Positions 46,931 through 58,036 of a stretch of 64,000 bases of DNA are shown here, piece after piece. Below the pieces are notes generated by a model, which was not told the DNA's origin, made no database searches, and saw only the letters and a program-made list of their open reading frames with translations. The translations under genes were made by a program, and so were the position numbers. Location: assembly GCA_037367405.1 (NCBI GenBank), contig JAZKJV010009631.1:434001-498000 (forward strand), written 5' to 3'. The DNA comes from Ottelia alismoides. Taxonomy: Eukaryota; Streptophyta; Magnoliopsida; Alismatales; Hydrocharitaceae. How positions within the stretch are numbered: position 1 is the stretch's first letter; every line of letters starts with the position of its first letter.

Positions 46931-47875
46931 TTGGAGGGGCCGCCAGTAGCAGCTGATCCCTCGCCAGCTGACAGAGCAGACGCTACCCTTTTTGATCGCC
47001 CTGGAGCACCAGTATGCCAAGATACAGTTTGTACTCCTTTTTGTAGTCCGGATGTACAATATTTGATGGGCGATGATTTTGATGTAAATAAGAACTCTAA
47101 TTTTCCTATCAGTAATGTAAATATTCCTTTTCCTCATGCAATAGAAAAATCCAAAAAAAATGCAAAACGAAAAAAGGCATTGTCTGATCTAGGAGTTGTG
47201 GAAATTTTAGATAAGTTGACTGTTGAGATTCCTTTGTTGAAGGTCGTGGAGGACATGCCAGCTGTGAAGAAAGGATTGAAAGAGGCATGTACTAACAGGC
47301 ATCGCCCAGCGCAAGAAAACAGACACCGAGATGTAGAGAAGCACGTGCTATCCATGGCCACTGTTGCAGCCATCAGCAACCTCCCACAGAAGAAGCAAGA
47401 TGCAGGAGCACCTCTGATCAGTTATGAGATTTTTTATCAGGTCTTCGAGCGCACTCTCCTTGACAGTGGATCTTCCATCATCCTTCTGCCCTCATCTATA
47501 ATGCAAGAATTCGGGTTGGGTCCGCTCAAGCAGACACGCATGATCCTTCAGTTCGCTGACCGATCCGTCAAGCGGCCCCAAGGTCTTTTGGAAGACGTAG
47601 TAGTTGAAGTGCAGGAAATGCAATTCCCATCCGATTTTGTGGTCCATGATATGGACTCGCCTGCACCTCTACTCCAGACCCCTATCATCCTTGGCCGACC
47701 ATTTCTTCGTACTTCAGGTGCCGTGGTTGAGTACGGGTCTGGTAAGATTACTTTCAGCTCGAACACCCAGCAAATCACGATAAACAGAGAACCGAATGCC
47801 ACAACTGATGAGAGCCAGGCAGCATGTGAAGCAGACTGTGACTTTATTGTGGAGATCAGAGACTCATCCTTATGA
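46931..47875 (+). pseudogene. Athila-type aspartic protease region
   Basis: The protease cleaves Gag-Pol. The 314-codon frame has a basic, Lys-rich N-terminal part (IEKSKKNAKRKKA, 47140-47180), a conserved helix HVLSMATVAAIS before the domain, the active-site triplet D-S-G at 47462-47470 (LLDSGSSIILLP), and the C-terminal ILGRPFLRTSG (47687-47720) that forms the second conserved strand. The canonical D-S-G is intact, unlike in B and D. The frame ends at TGA 47873-47875, followed in the same frame by TAG 47888-47890, before RT. Both are probably substitutions in what was one polyprotein. Confidence 0.85.
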
Positions 47876-47890
47876 TTGAACGATGAATAG

Positions 47891-50800
47891 ACCCGAGAAA
47901 TCCTCACTCTTGAGGAGGACATGGAAAGCACAATTAGCTTATGCTCCGACGATTCTTGGGAGACAGATTCTCAGATGCAGGCGCATCTCTTTGAGCATTC
48001 ACTCCAGATCGAACACGATCAGCTTAGCACAGAACTGTTCGGCACATTACAGGGATCTCAGCAGAATGATGAGGATGGTAGCAGCTTCAAGGAAGTACAT
48101 CCCACCACCAGCATAGTCTCTGAAGTAACAGATAAAGTGGACAGGACAAAACCAGAACTCAAGCCACTTCCTGCAGGACTGAAGTATTCTTTCCTTGCGG
48201 GTGGAGAACAAATGTATCCGGTCATCATCAGCAGCAGGTTGAATCCGGATCAGGAATCTCGTCTTCTCGATGTTCTAGAAAAGAACCGCAAGGCACTTGG
48301 TTGGAGCGTAGCAGATCTCCGAGGGATAAATCCAGCCTTGTGTTCACACCATATCTATCTAGAAGAAGATGCCAAGCCGTCCCGTGAATTCCAAAGAAGG
48401 CTGAACCCTAACCTTCGGGACGTCGTCATGAAGGAGATAACGAAATGGTGTGACGCGGGCTTTATCTATCCCATCTCCGATTCAAAATGGGTGAGCCCAC
48501 TACATGTAGTTCCAAAGAAATCCGGGATGACCGTGGTTACAAATGACAAAGGAGAGGAAATTTCCACTCGGGTACCAACATCCTAGCGGGTGTGTGTTGA
48601 CTACCACCGTCTTAATGCAGCAACGAAGAAGGACCACTTTTCCTTGCCATTCATCGATCAAGTTCTGGAAAGATTAGCAGGCAAGGAGTTCTTCTGCTTT
48701 TTGGATGGGTACTCCGGGTACAACCAAGTGGCGATCGCGCCCGAAGATCAAGAGAAGACTACCTTCACTTGCCCGTTCGGCACCTACGCCTTCAAGAGAA
48801 TGCCCTTTGGTTTGTGCAATGCACCTGCAACCTTCCAAAGATGCATGTTAGCCGTCTTCGCCGAGATGGTAGGTAGTTTTCTCGAGGTGTTCATGGACGA
48901 CTTCTCTGTCTGTGGTGATAGTTTTGACTCTTGTCTTGAGCACCTAGACAGAGTGCTTCAGAAGTGCCGAGAAGTCAATTTGGTGCTTTCATGGGAAAAG
49001 AGCCACTTTATGGTTACTGAAGGCATTGTGCTGGGCCACGTCGTTTCCAAACGTGACATGGAAGTCGACCCAGCAAAGGTGGATGTTATTTCAAACCTCC
49101 AGCCACCTCAGACAGTGAAGAATGTGAGGTCATTCCTGGGGCATGTGGGATTCTACAGGCGATTCATTAAGGATTTCAACAGCATTGCCCGACCTCTGAC
49201 AGAGCTTTTGAGCAAGGAAACTGAGTTCATTGTTGATCAGCAGGTTCTCCTTGCTTTCAATCAGTTGAAGGAGCTCATCACTCAGGCTCCAATCTTACAG
49301 CCGCCTGACTGGACTCTTCCCTTTGAGATAATGATCGATGCGTTAGATTTTGCAGTCGGGGCTGTCCTTGGGCAAAGAAAAGAGAAAGCACCCTATGTCA
49401 TTCACTATGCCAGCAGAACATTAGATGAAGCACAGAGAAATTATACAGTGATAGAGAAAGAGTTGCTAGCTGTGGTTTTCGCCCTAGAGAAGTTCAGATC
49501 CTATTTGTTGGGATCAAAAGTCACAATTTTCACAGACCACTCTGCTATCCGGTACCTCCAGCAGAAGAAGGATGCCAAGCCAAGACTAATTCGTTGGATC
49601 CTTCTCCTCCAAGAATTTGATCTGGAAATCAAGGACAAGCCTGGAGTTCAAAATGTGGTAGCAGACCATCTCTCCAGAATAGAGCAGCACGAGTCTCCTC
49701 TGAACAGTGCACCCATCACAGAAACCTTTCTTGACGAAGCCATCTTAGCAGTGGATTCTCTTCCTTGGTATGCAGATATAGTCAACTACCTCGCCTCTGG
49801 GGTAACACCAGCGGATTGGACGAAAAATCAGAAGAACAAATTCATGTCGACCATCCGATTCTACCAATGGGAGGATCCTCTTTTATTCAGGGAAGGAGTG
49901 GATTGCATTAGGCGCAGGAGCATCCCTCAAATGGAGCAGTCTAGTGTCCTCGAGCATTGTCACTCACTCGAATCTGGTGGACATCACTCTGGAGATCGTA
50001 CAACAGCTAAAGTACTTCAGTGTGGCTTCTGGTGGCCCACTTTATTCAAGGATGCAGCGGAATTTGTCAAACGATGTATTGACTGTCAGAGACTAAAAGG
50101 TACACTTACTGCCAAAGATTCAATGCCCCTGAAAATCATTCAGATAGCAGACGTGTTCGATGCATGGGGCATTGATTTCATGGGACCTTTCCCTAACAGT
50201 CAAGGTTTTGAGCATATCCTTCTTGTCGTCGACTACGTGAGTCGTTGGGTTGAAGCTATCCCCACTCGAGCCGCCGACAGCCGAACAGTATGCCAGTTCC
50301 TGAAGAAGAACATCATTTCGCGGTTCGGGATACCAAAATTTCTCATATCAGACAGGGGTAGCCACTTCATTAACAAAGAGGTCAAGAAGTTAACGAAGGA
50401 GTACAGCATCGATCATCGTGTCGTGTCTCCTTACCATCCTCAGACCAATGGCATGGCGGAGCTATCAAACAGAGAAATCAAGACTATCCTGCAGAAACTT
50501 GTTAGGCCAAACAGAAAGGACTGGTCTCAACTCTTGGACTCGGTCTTATGGGCTTACCGAACCGCCTACAAGTCTCCCTTGGGCATGTCACCCTATCATC
50601 TTGTATATGGAAAGCCGTGCCATCTTCCCGTGGAATTAATTCACAAGTCTTTATGGGCAATCAACAGTTGCAATCTGGACTCACGCAAAAGTGGTCAGAA
50701 AAGAAAGGATGACCTGAACAGACTCTTAGAATTCTGAGACTATGCATACGATAACACATTGATGTACAAGGAGAAGGTGAAACGCTGGCATGACCGGCAC

Positions 50801-51124
50801 ATCAGACGAAAGACCTTTGACGTTGGACAGAAGGTGTGGTTATTTGATGCAATGTTGCGGATATTCCCGGGTAAATTAAAGAGTAAGTGGATAGGGCCAT
50901 TTCGAATTTGTGAAGTGCGTGACAATAGAAGTATTGCTATATCAGAATTGTCCCCTGACGCACAACACTTCGTCGTCAACGGCCAACTACTGAAGCCTTA
51001 CCTCAAACCAGATGCATTCTTGGCCGTTGTAGACTCCATTCAGCTAGTGCACCACGAAGACATTTCCACAACCGCTGCAGCATCAGAAGATTCAGACGAT
51101 GTACTCCAAGAATTGTTTATCTGA
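47891..51124 (+). pseudogene. Athila-type RT, RNase H and integrase (pol), two nonsense codons
   Basis: One frame broken by TAG 48584-48586 and TGA 50735-50737. Order: acidic linker (47921-48120); RT from about 48200, with YPISDSKWVSPLHVVPKK before the first stop, CVDYHRLN after it, and catalytic FMDD at 48890-48901; RNase H with MIDALDF (49334-49354), [14 protein letters not shown] and [10 protein letters not shown]; integrase with an HHCC zinc finger ([13 protein letters not shown] to CIDCQR, about 49955-50095). The DDE triad is Asp 50174, Asp 50351 and Glu 50459 (35 residues between the last two). The C-terminal part (50738-51124) has the GPFRI-type strand but no chromodomain. Both stops fall where relatives have Trp, so each fits one G-to-A change. 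Catalytic residues all look intact, pointing to recent loss of function. Confidence 0.92.
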
Positions 51125-51213
51125 TTGTCTTCTTTTCTTCTTTTCTTCTTTTTTTATTTTCCTTTTCTAGCTTCTTTTTGTATCTAAAAGGTGCCGCCCT
51201 TGTAGACAGTTTT
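51125..51213 (+). other. Pyrimidine-rich tract after pol
   Basis: TCTTCTTTTCTTCTTTTC-type sequence directly after the polyprotein stop, before the hairpin array. Similar pyrimidine stretches precede the PPT at 53798-53840. Confidence 0.6.
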
Positions 51214-51573
51214 CTATACTTAGGACGTACTTTGTCCTAAGTATAGGGGGGATGTGCACCCCAAGTTTTTCATTTCATTCCGATCCTCTCCATTGTCTCC
51301 TCTTCTTGTCTATAGTTAGGAGTATCTTACCCTAAGTATAGGGGGAGACAATTTGAGTACGATCTGTATATTCCCACCCTTGACCCTCCCTGTTTTTTGT
51401 ACAGTCTGATTTACTTAGGATTATTTGATCCTAAGTATAGGGGGGACGGTCAACTTCTCATTCATTCATTTTTCATTCATATATTGTTTCGACTTGTCTA
51501 TACTCAGTACGAGTTATGTCTTCTCTTTTCTTTTCGATCTATGAGGACATAGCTCAAGCTAAGTATAGGGGGG
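51214..51573 (+). repeat. PPT-hairpin array of element A (4 modules)
   Basis: Module 1: CTATACTTAGGAC (51214-51226) and GTCCTAAGTATAG (51234-51246), a perfect 13-bp stem with 7-base loop, followed by GGGGGA. Module 2: CTATAGTTAGG (51310-51320) with CCTAAGTATAG (51331-51341), one mismatch. Module 3: TACTTAGGAT (51412-51421) with ATCCTAAGTA (51428-51437), then TAGGGGGG. Module 4: long imperfect 26-bp stem, 51498-51523 with 51543-51568, then GGGGG. Each right arm plus G-run equals the PPT at 53879-53891. Spacing is about 100 bases. Confidence 0.92.
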
Positions 51574-51759
51574 TCGTATATACCATGTATATACTATAAG
51601 ACATAACTCATACTGAAAAATAAAATATCACCTTAATATAAAGTATAATAGAAAAAGTTGTTCTACAATAATAAAAGATGATTGTGAGATCCTCAGACTC
51701 TTTGTACTTGTACTGATTATTGAGTTAGGAAAAGTGTTTTTCTGCAAATTATTCTCTTT

Positions 51760-52560
51760 TAAAAATCTTGTGAAAATTGTTTGAAAAATAGTGTGTACAA
51801 GTATTAAACCTTTGAAAAATCAGTTTTGTGTGTAAAATTTATTTTCTTTGAGTGAAATCAAAATGTGTGAAAATCAGTGTGCAAATGATTGTAAAAATGG
51901 ATTGTCAAATTGTTTTGAAAAACCTATCTATGATGTGTAAAACCTATTGCAAAAATCATTTTCAAATATGTGAACATGTTTGTCAAATTAGTTTGGACTA
52001 TTGTTTTCAAAACTATTGTGAAATTGATTCTTGAATAAGTCTGAGAAGTCTGCACAAAAATCTCTCATACAAAAATAAGCACAATACCAAATAAAGCTTA
52101 TAAGAGCCAACAACATATTGTACAGCAATTACAGTTTTTCTTCTTTTGTATATACTGATTAATAAATCAGGTTAAATGCCTATACAGTATGATTTGAAAA
52201 ATAGTGTGAACTGTTTGAAAAAATTGCTGTGAAATGTTTTCAACCTGTGTAAAATTGTTTGGATTGCAAAACTTTTCTTTGTGTGGAATAAAGGATTTGA
52301 AAAACCTATGTGCAAATGTTTTGAAAATTGATTGTCAAAATTATTATGGAAAATGTATATATATAGTGTGAAAAATCTTTGCAAAAATAGTTTTCAAATG
52401 TGTGTAAATGATTGCAAAAGCTATCGTGTACCATAGTTTGCAAAAATTACTTTCAAAACTAGATCTGAGAAATAAAAGCATCATTACAAACACTTGTAAA
52501 TCAAATACATAAAATTCTTTCGGTATAAGCTGAATAAAGTACGCCATTAAAACCTGTAAA
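51760..52560 (+). repeat. TTTGAAAA-rich degenerate tract of element A
   Basis: Recurring TTTGAAAA, GTGTGAAAA and TTGTAAAA words; same position after the hairpin array as in E, C and B. No coding potential. Confidence 0.65.
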
Positions 52561-53878
52561 GTCTTTGAAAACCCATACCTTTTATAAATAAGGCGGTACG
52601 CCCGTGTAAATAATTATGTATACCTTTGTATGTGTCAAGCCTTCTATTTGCAAAAATTCTTTGTGTAAAAAGATTCTTTGATTCTTGTAAAATCTTTGTG
52701 CAAAATTGCATCATTCATTGTGCATAGCATAAGCATACCATTCATATTCTTTTTGAGTGAGCTTGATGATTGAATCAGTCCAATGAAGTCTCAAATTGGA
52801 GCTTGGTTAGACCTTACCGCACCTAACTGCACTCGAGCCTTACGGGAACTAGGTTTAAGGTACTTCAGGTCTATACAGACTAAATTCTTTGAGAAATCAG
52901 GGTTGGGTTCAAGTCACCTCAACTGACTAACTAGAACTTTTCGAGACACACGCATGACTCTTGCCGACCGTGACCTAACTTGGACACTTGCACCTTTCAC
53001 TTGGCTCAACTCAGTTGGAGTGGTGAGGGGGTTGGATTTGCCAGTCTGAGACGCACAAGGGTGGAAACATTCGTCCTCGTCTAGGGAGGGAAGTGCACCC
53101 CAACCTGGTCCAATAGCCATGAGGTCTAAAGACAGGAGATTGTGGGTTGCGATAAAGCTTCAAAAGAGGGATAGTCTACTGGCTCAAGAGGAAAAACTCC
53201 TTATGTAAATGCTGCTGTGAATAGTATGTTGAAAAAAAATGGTCAGGCCTGTACAAAAATAAAATGCCTGCAAAGTATGTACATATGTTGTAAAGCCAAT
53301 AAGCAAGCTTGAGTTCCAAAGTCAAATATGTGAGCCTGCAGCTGGATGACTTGACTACACTGGTCTTGCATCCTAGGATAGGTAGCTACACTGGCTACCG
53401 TCCATTCTTCTCTTCACCCCCTCCTCTTGAGCTGGTTGCCACTTGAACTTAGAAGGGAATACCCTGCTCCTCGAGGAAAGAGCTGTTGGATTGGGGAATC
53501 ATTGGGTTGTCATTCTGGAGAAGTCAGTTCCTTTGTCATTTCAGTTGGGGAGAGCCACCATCACTTACACTGAACAAGTCAGCTTCATAGTTATAAGGGT
53601 TTGCGTATGATGTAGACCGGTTCTGACCAGGCTATTGAGGTGGGTTAAACCGAGTTTTGTGACTATCAAAGGTTGTTGTATTTTGGGGCTGGTTCCCGAC
53701 TAGGTTCCATACACATCTACACCCAAGGTCTGACATGAGCTCCAAATTCAGATTTCATAAAGACATGCATTGCACTGAAAGCACCCCTATTCACTCTATC
53801 CTTCTTTAATTCTCCTTTTTCTTTTCTTTATTCTTTTTGTACTTATTGCATAAGTGTTTGCTAGGGACTAGCAAAGGC
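52561..53878 (+). other. Conserved distal 3' UTR of element A
   Basis: Non-coding. It aligns in reverse complement with B 35154-36300 and C 13339-14490. It ends in the palindrome ACTTATTGCATAAGT (53841-53855) and the small hairpin TTGCTAGGGACTAGCAA (53857-53873) just before the PPT. Confidence 0.7.
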
Positions 53879-53891
53879 AAGTATAGGGGGG
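53879..53891 (+). promoter_or_regulatory. Polypurine tract of element A
   Basis: AAGTATAGGGGGG directly abuts the 3' LTR start TGATGAATC. It is the RNase H-resistant primer for plus-strand DNA and the sequence duplicated in each hairpin module. Confidence 0.9.
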
Positions 53892-56800
53892 TGATGAATC
53901 TCCATTTCATCACCTTTATTCTATCATTTTGGCCTCAAAAACCCCAGCAAATGCATGTAAAGAGCATCAAATTGTACATAATAGCATTCATCATCCATTG
54001 TATTAATTATACATTAAATAAGGTGTTTAATGCCAAAATTATAGAATAAAGAGAAGAAAAGAAAAAGGAATAAAATATTGCAGATATTTTATGACCCGGA
54101 CCCCGAGACCAAGGCCAGCATGGAATTGGTCGACAAGGAATAAAGTAGGGGGAGATAAGGGCCAGTGTACAATAAATACCTCATTTATTTATGCATTTAT
54201 TTATGCATCTTTGACACCTATTTCGTACATAATTATTCATTCATCAAATAAAGAAACTTTGTTCATGAAAGTTGTAGATAATAATGTAAGTAAAAATACA
54301 AAATTGAGTTTGTGTAAAAATAATTCTCAGTGTACCTTTTATACACAGAATAAAAAGCCAAAATCTCAACTTCACAGACCCATATCTTGCAAACAAAAGC
54401 TCCAAATCACTCAAACTCACCTTTAATTGTATATAGCTTTCCAAGAACTATATAATAAAATTGGTTTCATAATTTTTGGAGTCCATCTGCAAAAGTTAGG
54501 TTTTTGGCCTTCATTGTGCAGCATGCCTGATTAAAATATTCAATATATTCATTGTCCATTATTTTTAGCAAATTATATTTTTAGAATTTTGTAAATAATA
54601 TATATAATACATGTACATATTACAATTAGAATGAAACTAAAAAGTACTTCTAAAATAAAATAATTAAATGCAACATAATAGGCAAGATACCTATGATCCA
54701 ATATGTACAAAAACACAAAGGGGAAACATTCTTTGATTATTTCCTTTTCTCATATTTTTATAATGATGTACATATTATACCTAATATATCAAAAATACAA
54801 ATCTAAAATAAGAACCAAGAAAATCAATTAAATAAATAAAGTATATATAATACATAGGTAAAAGACCTACAAGTATACCTACTTATACCTACCCCTATTT
54901 ATTTAAAAATGAAAATAAACTCATTAAAATTGAATAAAAATACATTTATACTCAAAAAATAAATTATAAATTTATAAAATAATCCAATAAAATAAATAAA
55001 TAAAATAAATAAATAAAAAATTAAAAGATACAAAATACATGTAAATACACACATATACACTTTATTAAAATAAAACTATTATAAAACACTTCAAAAAATT
55101 CAATAAAAATCGTAAATAAATACTACATAAAAAAGTATACATTTTTTATTTTATAAAAAAATTCTAATAAAATCATTTACTATGTCAAATAAATCAATTT
55201 CAAGCAAAATTTCATGTTTTGTCTTCTTGCGGCCGACGTGGACCAATGGGGCGCCAGCCCTTGTTGACCACCTGGTCAACTGTCCCATCCGGGACCTGGG
55301 CGCCTCTGAACTATCATTTCCTCGGATTTCTTCCCTTTTTTACGGCCATCTCGTCCATCGATCGAGCTCGCTTTCTTCACAAGGAATACTCTCTAATGAT
55401 CACTGATACCCGCCGATAATTTGGATCAATTTGATACTCATTGGATTAAGCAATAATCGCCGGTCAATAAGGCTCCAGGCCACTGACTAAAATAAGAAGC
55501 TCCGCTCCCTTCCTCAAATTTGGCCAATTTCATCCACCCAAAACGCCTTGATTTCAATCCTGGGACGTTCCTCGTGACAGGGGGAGTGCTCCAGCACCTC
55601 AAATCAGCTGGAGGAGGGACAATTTTGACGCGGCGGAGCTCCGGCATCCGTCCTGCTCCCCGGTGGCCCCCAGGTATAAGAGCTGTCCTTTTTATGCATC
55701 TTAGTTAGGTTTTAATGTTAGCTTTTGATTCCCGTTGTTAGTTTAGTCTTTAGTTAATCATCGTAGCTTAAAATCAAAAATTCGAAGTTCACCGGAGCTC
55801 TGCTCCGGCGACTTCTTCACCGTGAACCCGACCATATCCGACCGCCATGTGCATCCCACTTCATTCCCCATCGTATTCTCCATCGATCTATCGCCTTTGT
55901 TCAACCGAGGACCCCTGGTCTTCGCGAATCGGGGCTCCACCTCCGCCTTTCGCCGGAGCCCCTCCGCCTCACTCCATCTTGCTGCAGAGCTTCAAAACCC
56001 GGGGTCGAGGAGGTAGCCCTCGCTCCCCCGGTTCTTCCTATGCAGGTCAAACGAAGAAAGAAGCCCATCTGGGCTCGAATCGAACCATGAAGAGGGTCCT
56101 GGAGGTCCTGTTCTTCATCGACCTCGTCCGAGCACCTCGGACCTCCAGGAGCCTTGAGAAGACCGCCAGCCGACGCGGGAGGCTTCCAGCTACGTGCAGA
56201 CCATCTCAGATGCGCGGGAGACCCTGGAGGAGCCCAAGCTTCTCGATCGAAGCTCGCCAGGCGTGAGCTTCTCCCCTGTTCATCCAGGGGGCTCCAGTGC
56301 CATCAGATCAGGAGGCCCAGCCCAGATCGCACAGGAGACGTCCGATGAAGACACGCACCAACCGTCAGATCCGCGAGGAGCATCTAATCCGAACCCTTCA
56401 TTGGCGAACCGGTATCCGTCGTCGGATGAGCGACGCGTGGATAAGTGGCGCGCCCATCGCCGTCCATCTGTGCGCCTTAGGGGGTAAATTTCAGACATAT
56501 CCCCCCGCCTTTTTGTATTTATAGTTTAATGCCAAAAATAGAATGCCACGTTGTAAATAAATTGTATTATTTGGATTACGCCCCCTGGTGTTTTTATATT
56601 TGCATTTTGGTCCCTCTGCGCCTCACGTGCAGTCCCACGTGAGGTGCGTGATTATTGCACTTTAACCCTGGCGGGTTCTGTTAATTGTGAAATGGCCCCA
56701 AAAATAAAAATAAATGTTTATTTCTGTTGTGATTTTTGCATGGATGCCCCTGAGAAGTATTTTATTTGCAAAAATACCCCTGCTAGGCTGTTTTATTTTT

Positions 56801-58031
56801 GTATGTTTTGTCCATTTATCTCGTGCATCTTTTTAATTTGAAAAATCTTGCAAAAATGGCATAGGCTCCTATTAGCTTACTCTTGCACGCAATATTTTTA
56901 GTTTTTAAATTGTTTGCATTTTTGCATTTATTAAAAATCAAAAACATACTATTTATTTACTGTCTAACCTATAAAATACCAAAAAAATATTTAACCACAT
57001 CGAAAAATTCCAAAAATATTGCTTATGGTCTATCTTGTCATGTTTTAGTTTCAATCCAAAAATCACTAAAAATCTCAAAAGAAAAACCTTAAAAATTCAT
57101 AAATACTCAAAAAATACAAAAAAATATAAAAAATTCTAGAAAACCCAAAAAAATGTAAACTCAACTCCTGTAGGTTCTATATTTTATCCCCTTTCTTATA
57201 AAAATGGTTTGGAAAAATTTTGTGGCTTTGGATATTTTCAATTACCATTTTACCCCCAGCCAGTAGCTATTCCACGTTTTTGCTTTATTTCAGTATTTAA
57301 AAATACCAAAAATCTGTTGAAAAATGCCCAAAAATCACAAAAACATTAGAAAAACATGAAAATACCAAAAAGACTTTATCTCTGGATTTTTGACTATTTT
57401 TGTATATTTTTATAAATATTGTAGCACCACTTTATATATATACTCCCTATTGAAAAAGAAAATTAAAAAAAATTATATACATATATATATATATGTATAT
57501 ACATAATTATTAATATATATGATTCTAAAATTAAATAAAAAAATTTATATATATATATATTGTATGTATTATATGCTATATACCTACCCTCTATGGGTAT
57601 ATATATATATCGTTATGTATTTATATTCTATAATTTGTTTATATATATATATATATTATATAATTATATTATATATAAAAAAGAAAAATATATATATAAT
57701 ATAAAAAAATAAAAAAATAAATAAATAAATAAATAAATAAATAAAAACAAAAACCCACAAAAATAGAACTCACACAAGGATGACTCTGTGGTACATGCAC
57801 ATCATAGGCTATTACATTTTTGTATTGCTCTCTGTGGTTTGACCTCTACATGCTTAGTCACTGTACATTTTGTGGTAGAGTAATAAATGTTAATTCACAT
57901 TCTAGGGACTCAATTGTTTTATTCTTTTATTGTGGGTTAATGGCTGATCAACATGGGTATTCTGCGAGCGGTCGCCTCAGCGACACTTTTTATATCATTT
58001 ATTGTGACCCTCACGGGATATCGTGTTATCA
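53892..58031 (+). repeat. 3' LTR of element A
   Basis: 4140 bp, same ends as the 5' LTR. The GC-rich island is 55225-56505, AT microsatellite 57470-57750, single copy of the 29-bp unit 57861-57889. The TATA motif of the 5' copy is altered here. Confidence 0.95.
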
Positions 58032-58036
58032 GATGA
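58032..58036. repeat. Target-site duplication of element A (right copy)
   Basis: GATGA, identical to 39606-39610. Confidence 0.9.

Larger units (their letters stand above)
39611..58031 (+). mobile_element. Element A: complete Athila-type Ty3/gypsy retrotransposon
   Basis: 18,421 bp, plus strand. It has two long LTRs (4174 and 4140 bp), perfect 5-bp target duplication, tRNA-Asp PBS, gag-pol in one frame, an unusually long 3' UTR with four hairpin modules, and a PPT. The RT/integrase wording and tRNA-Asp primer identify the Athila lineage of Ty3/gypsy (family knowledge); there is no chromodomain after integrase and no envelope-like ORF. LTRs differ at 7 positions in the first ~540 aligned bases, so it is young compared with its neighbours. 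Gag-pol is dead: at least six in-frame stops and a double frameshift. It inserted into the coding remnant of element B. Confidence 0.95.

Noticed and set aside
51574..53878. Envelope-like ORF expected in some Athila elements
   Set aside because: All frames are short; the region is the hairpin, AT-rich and conserved UTR blocks.
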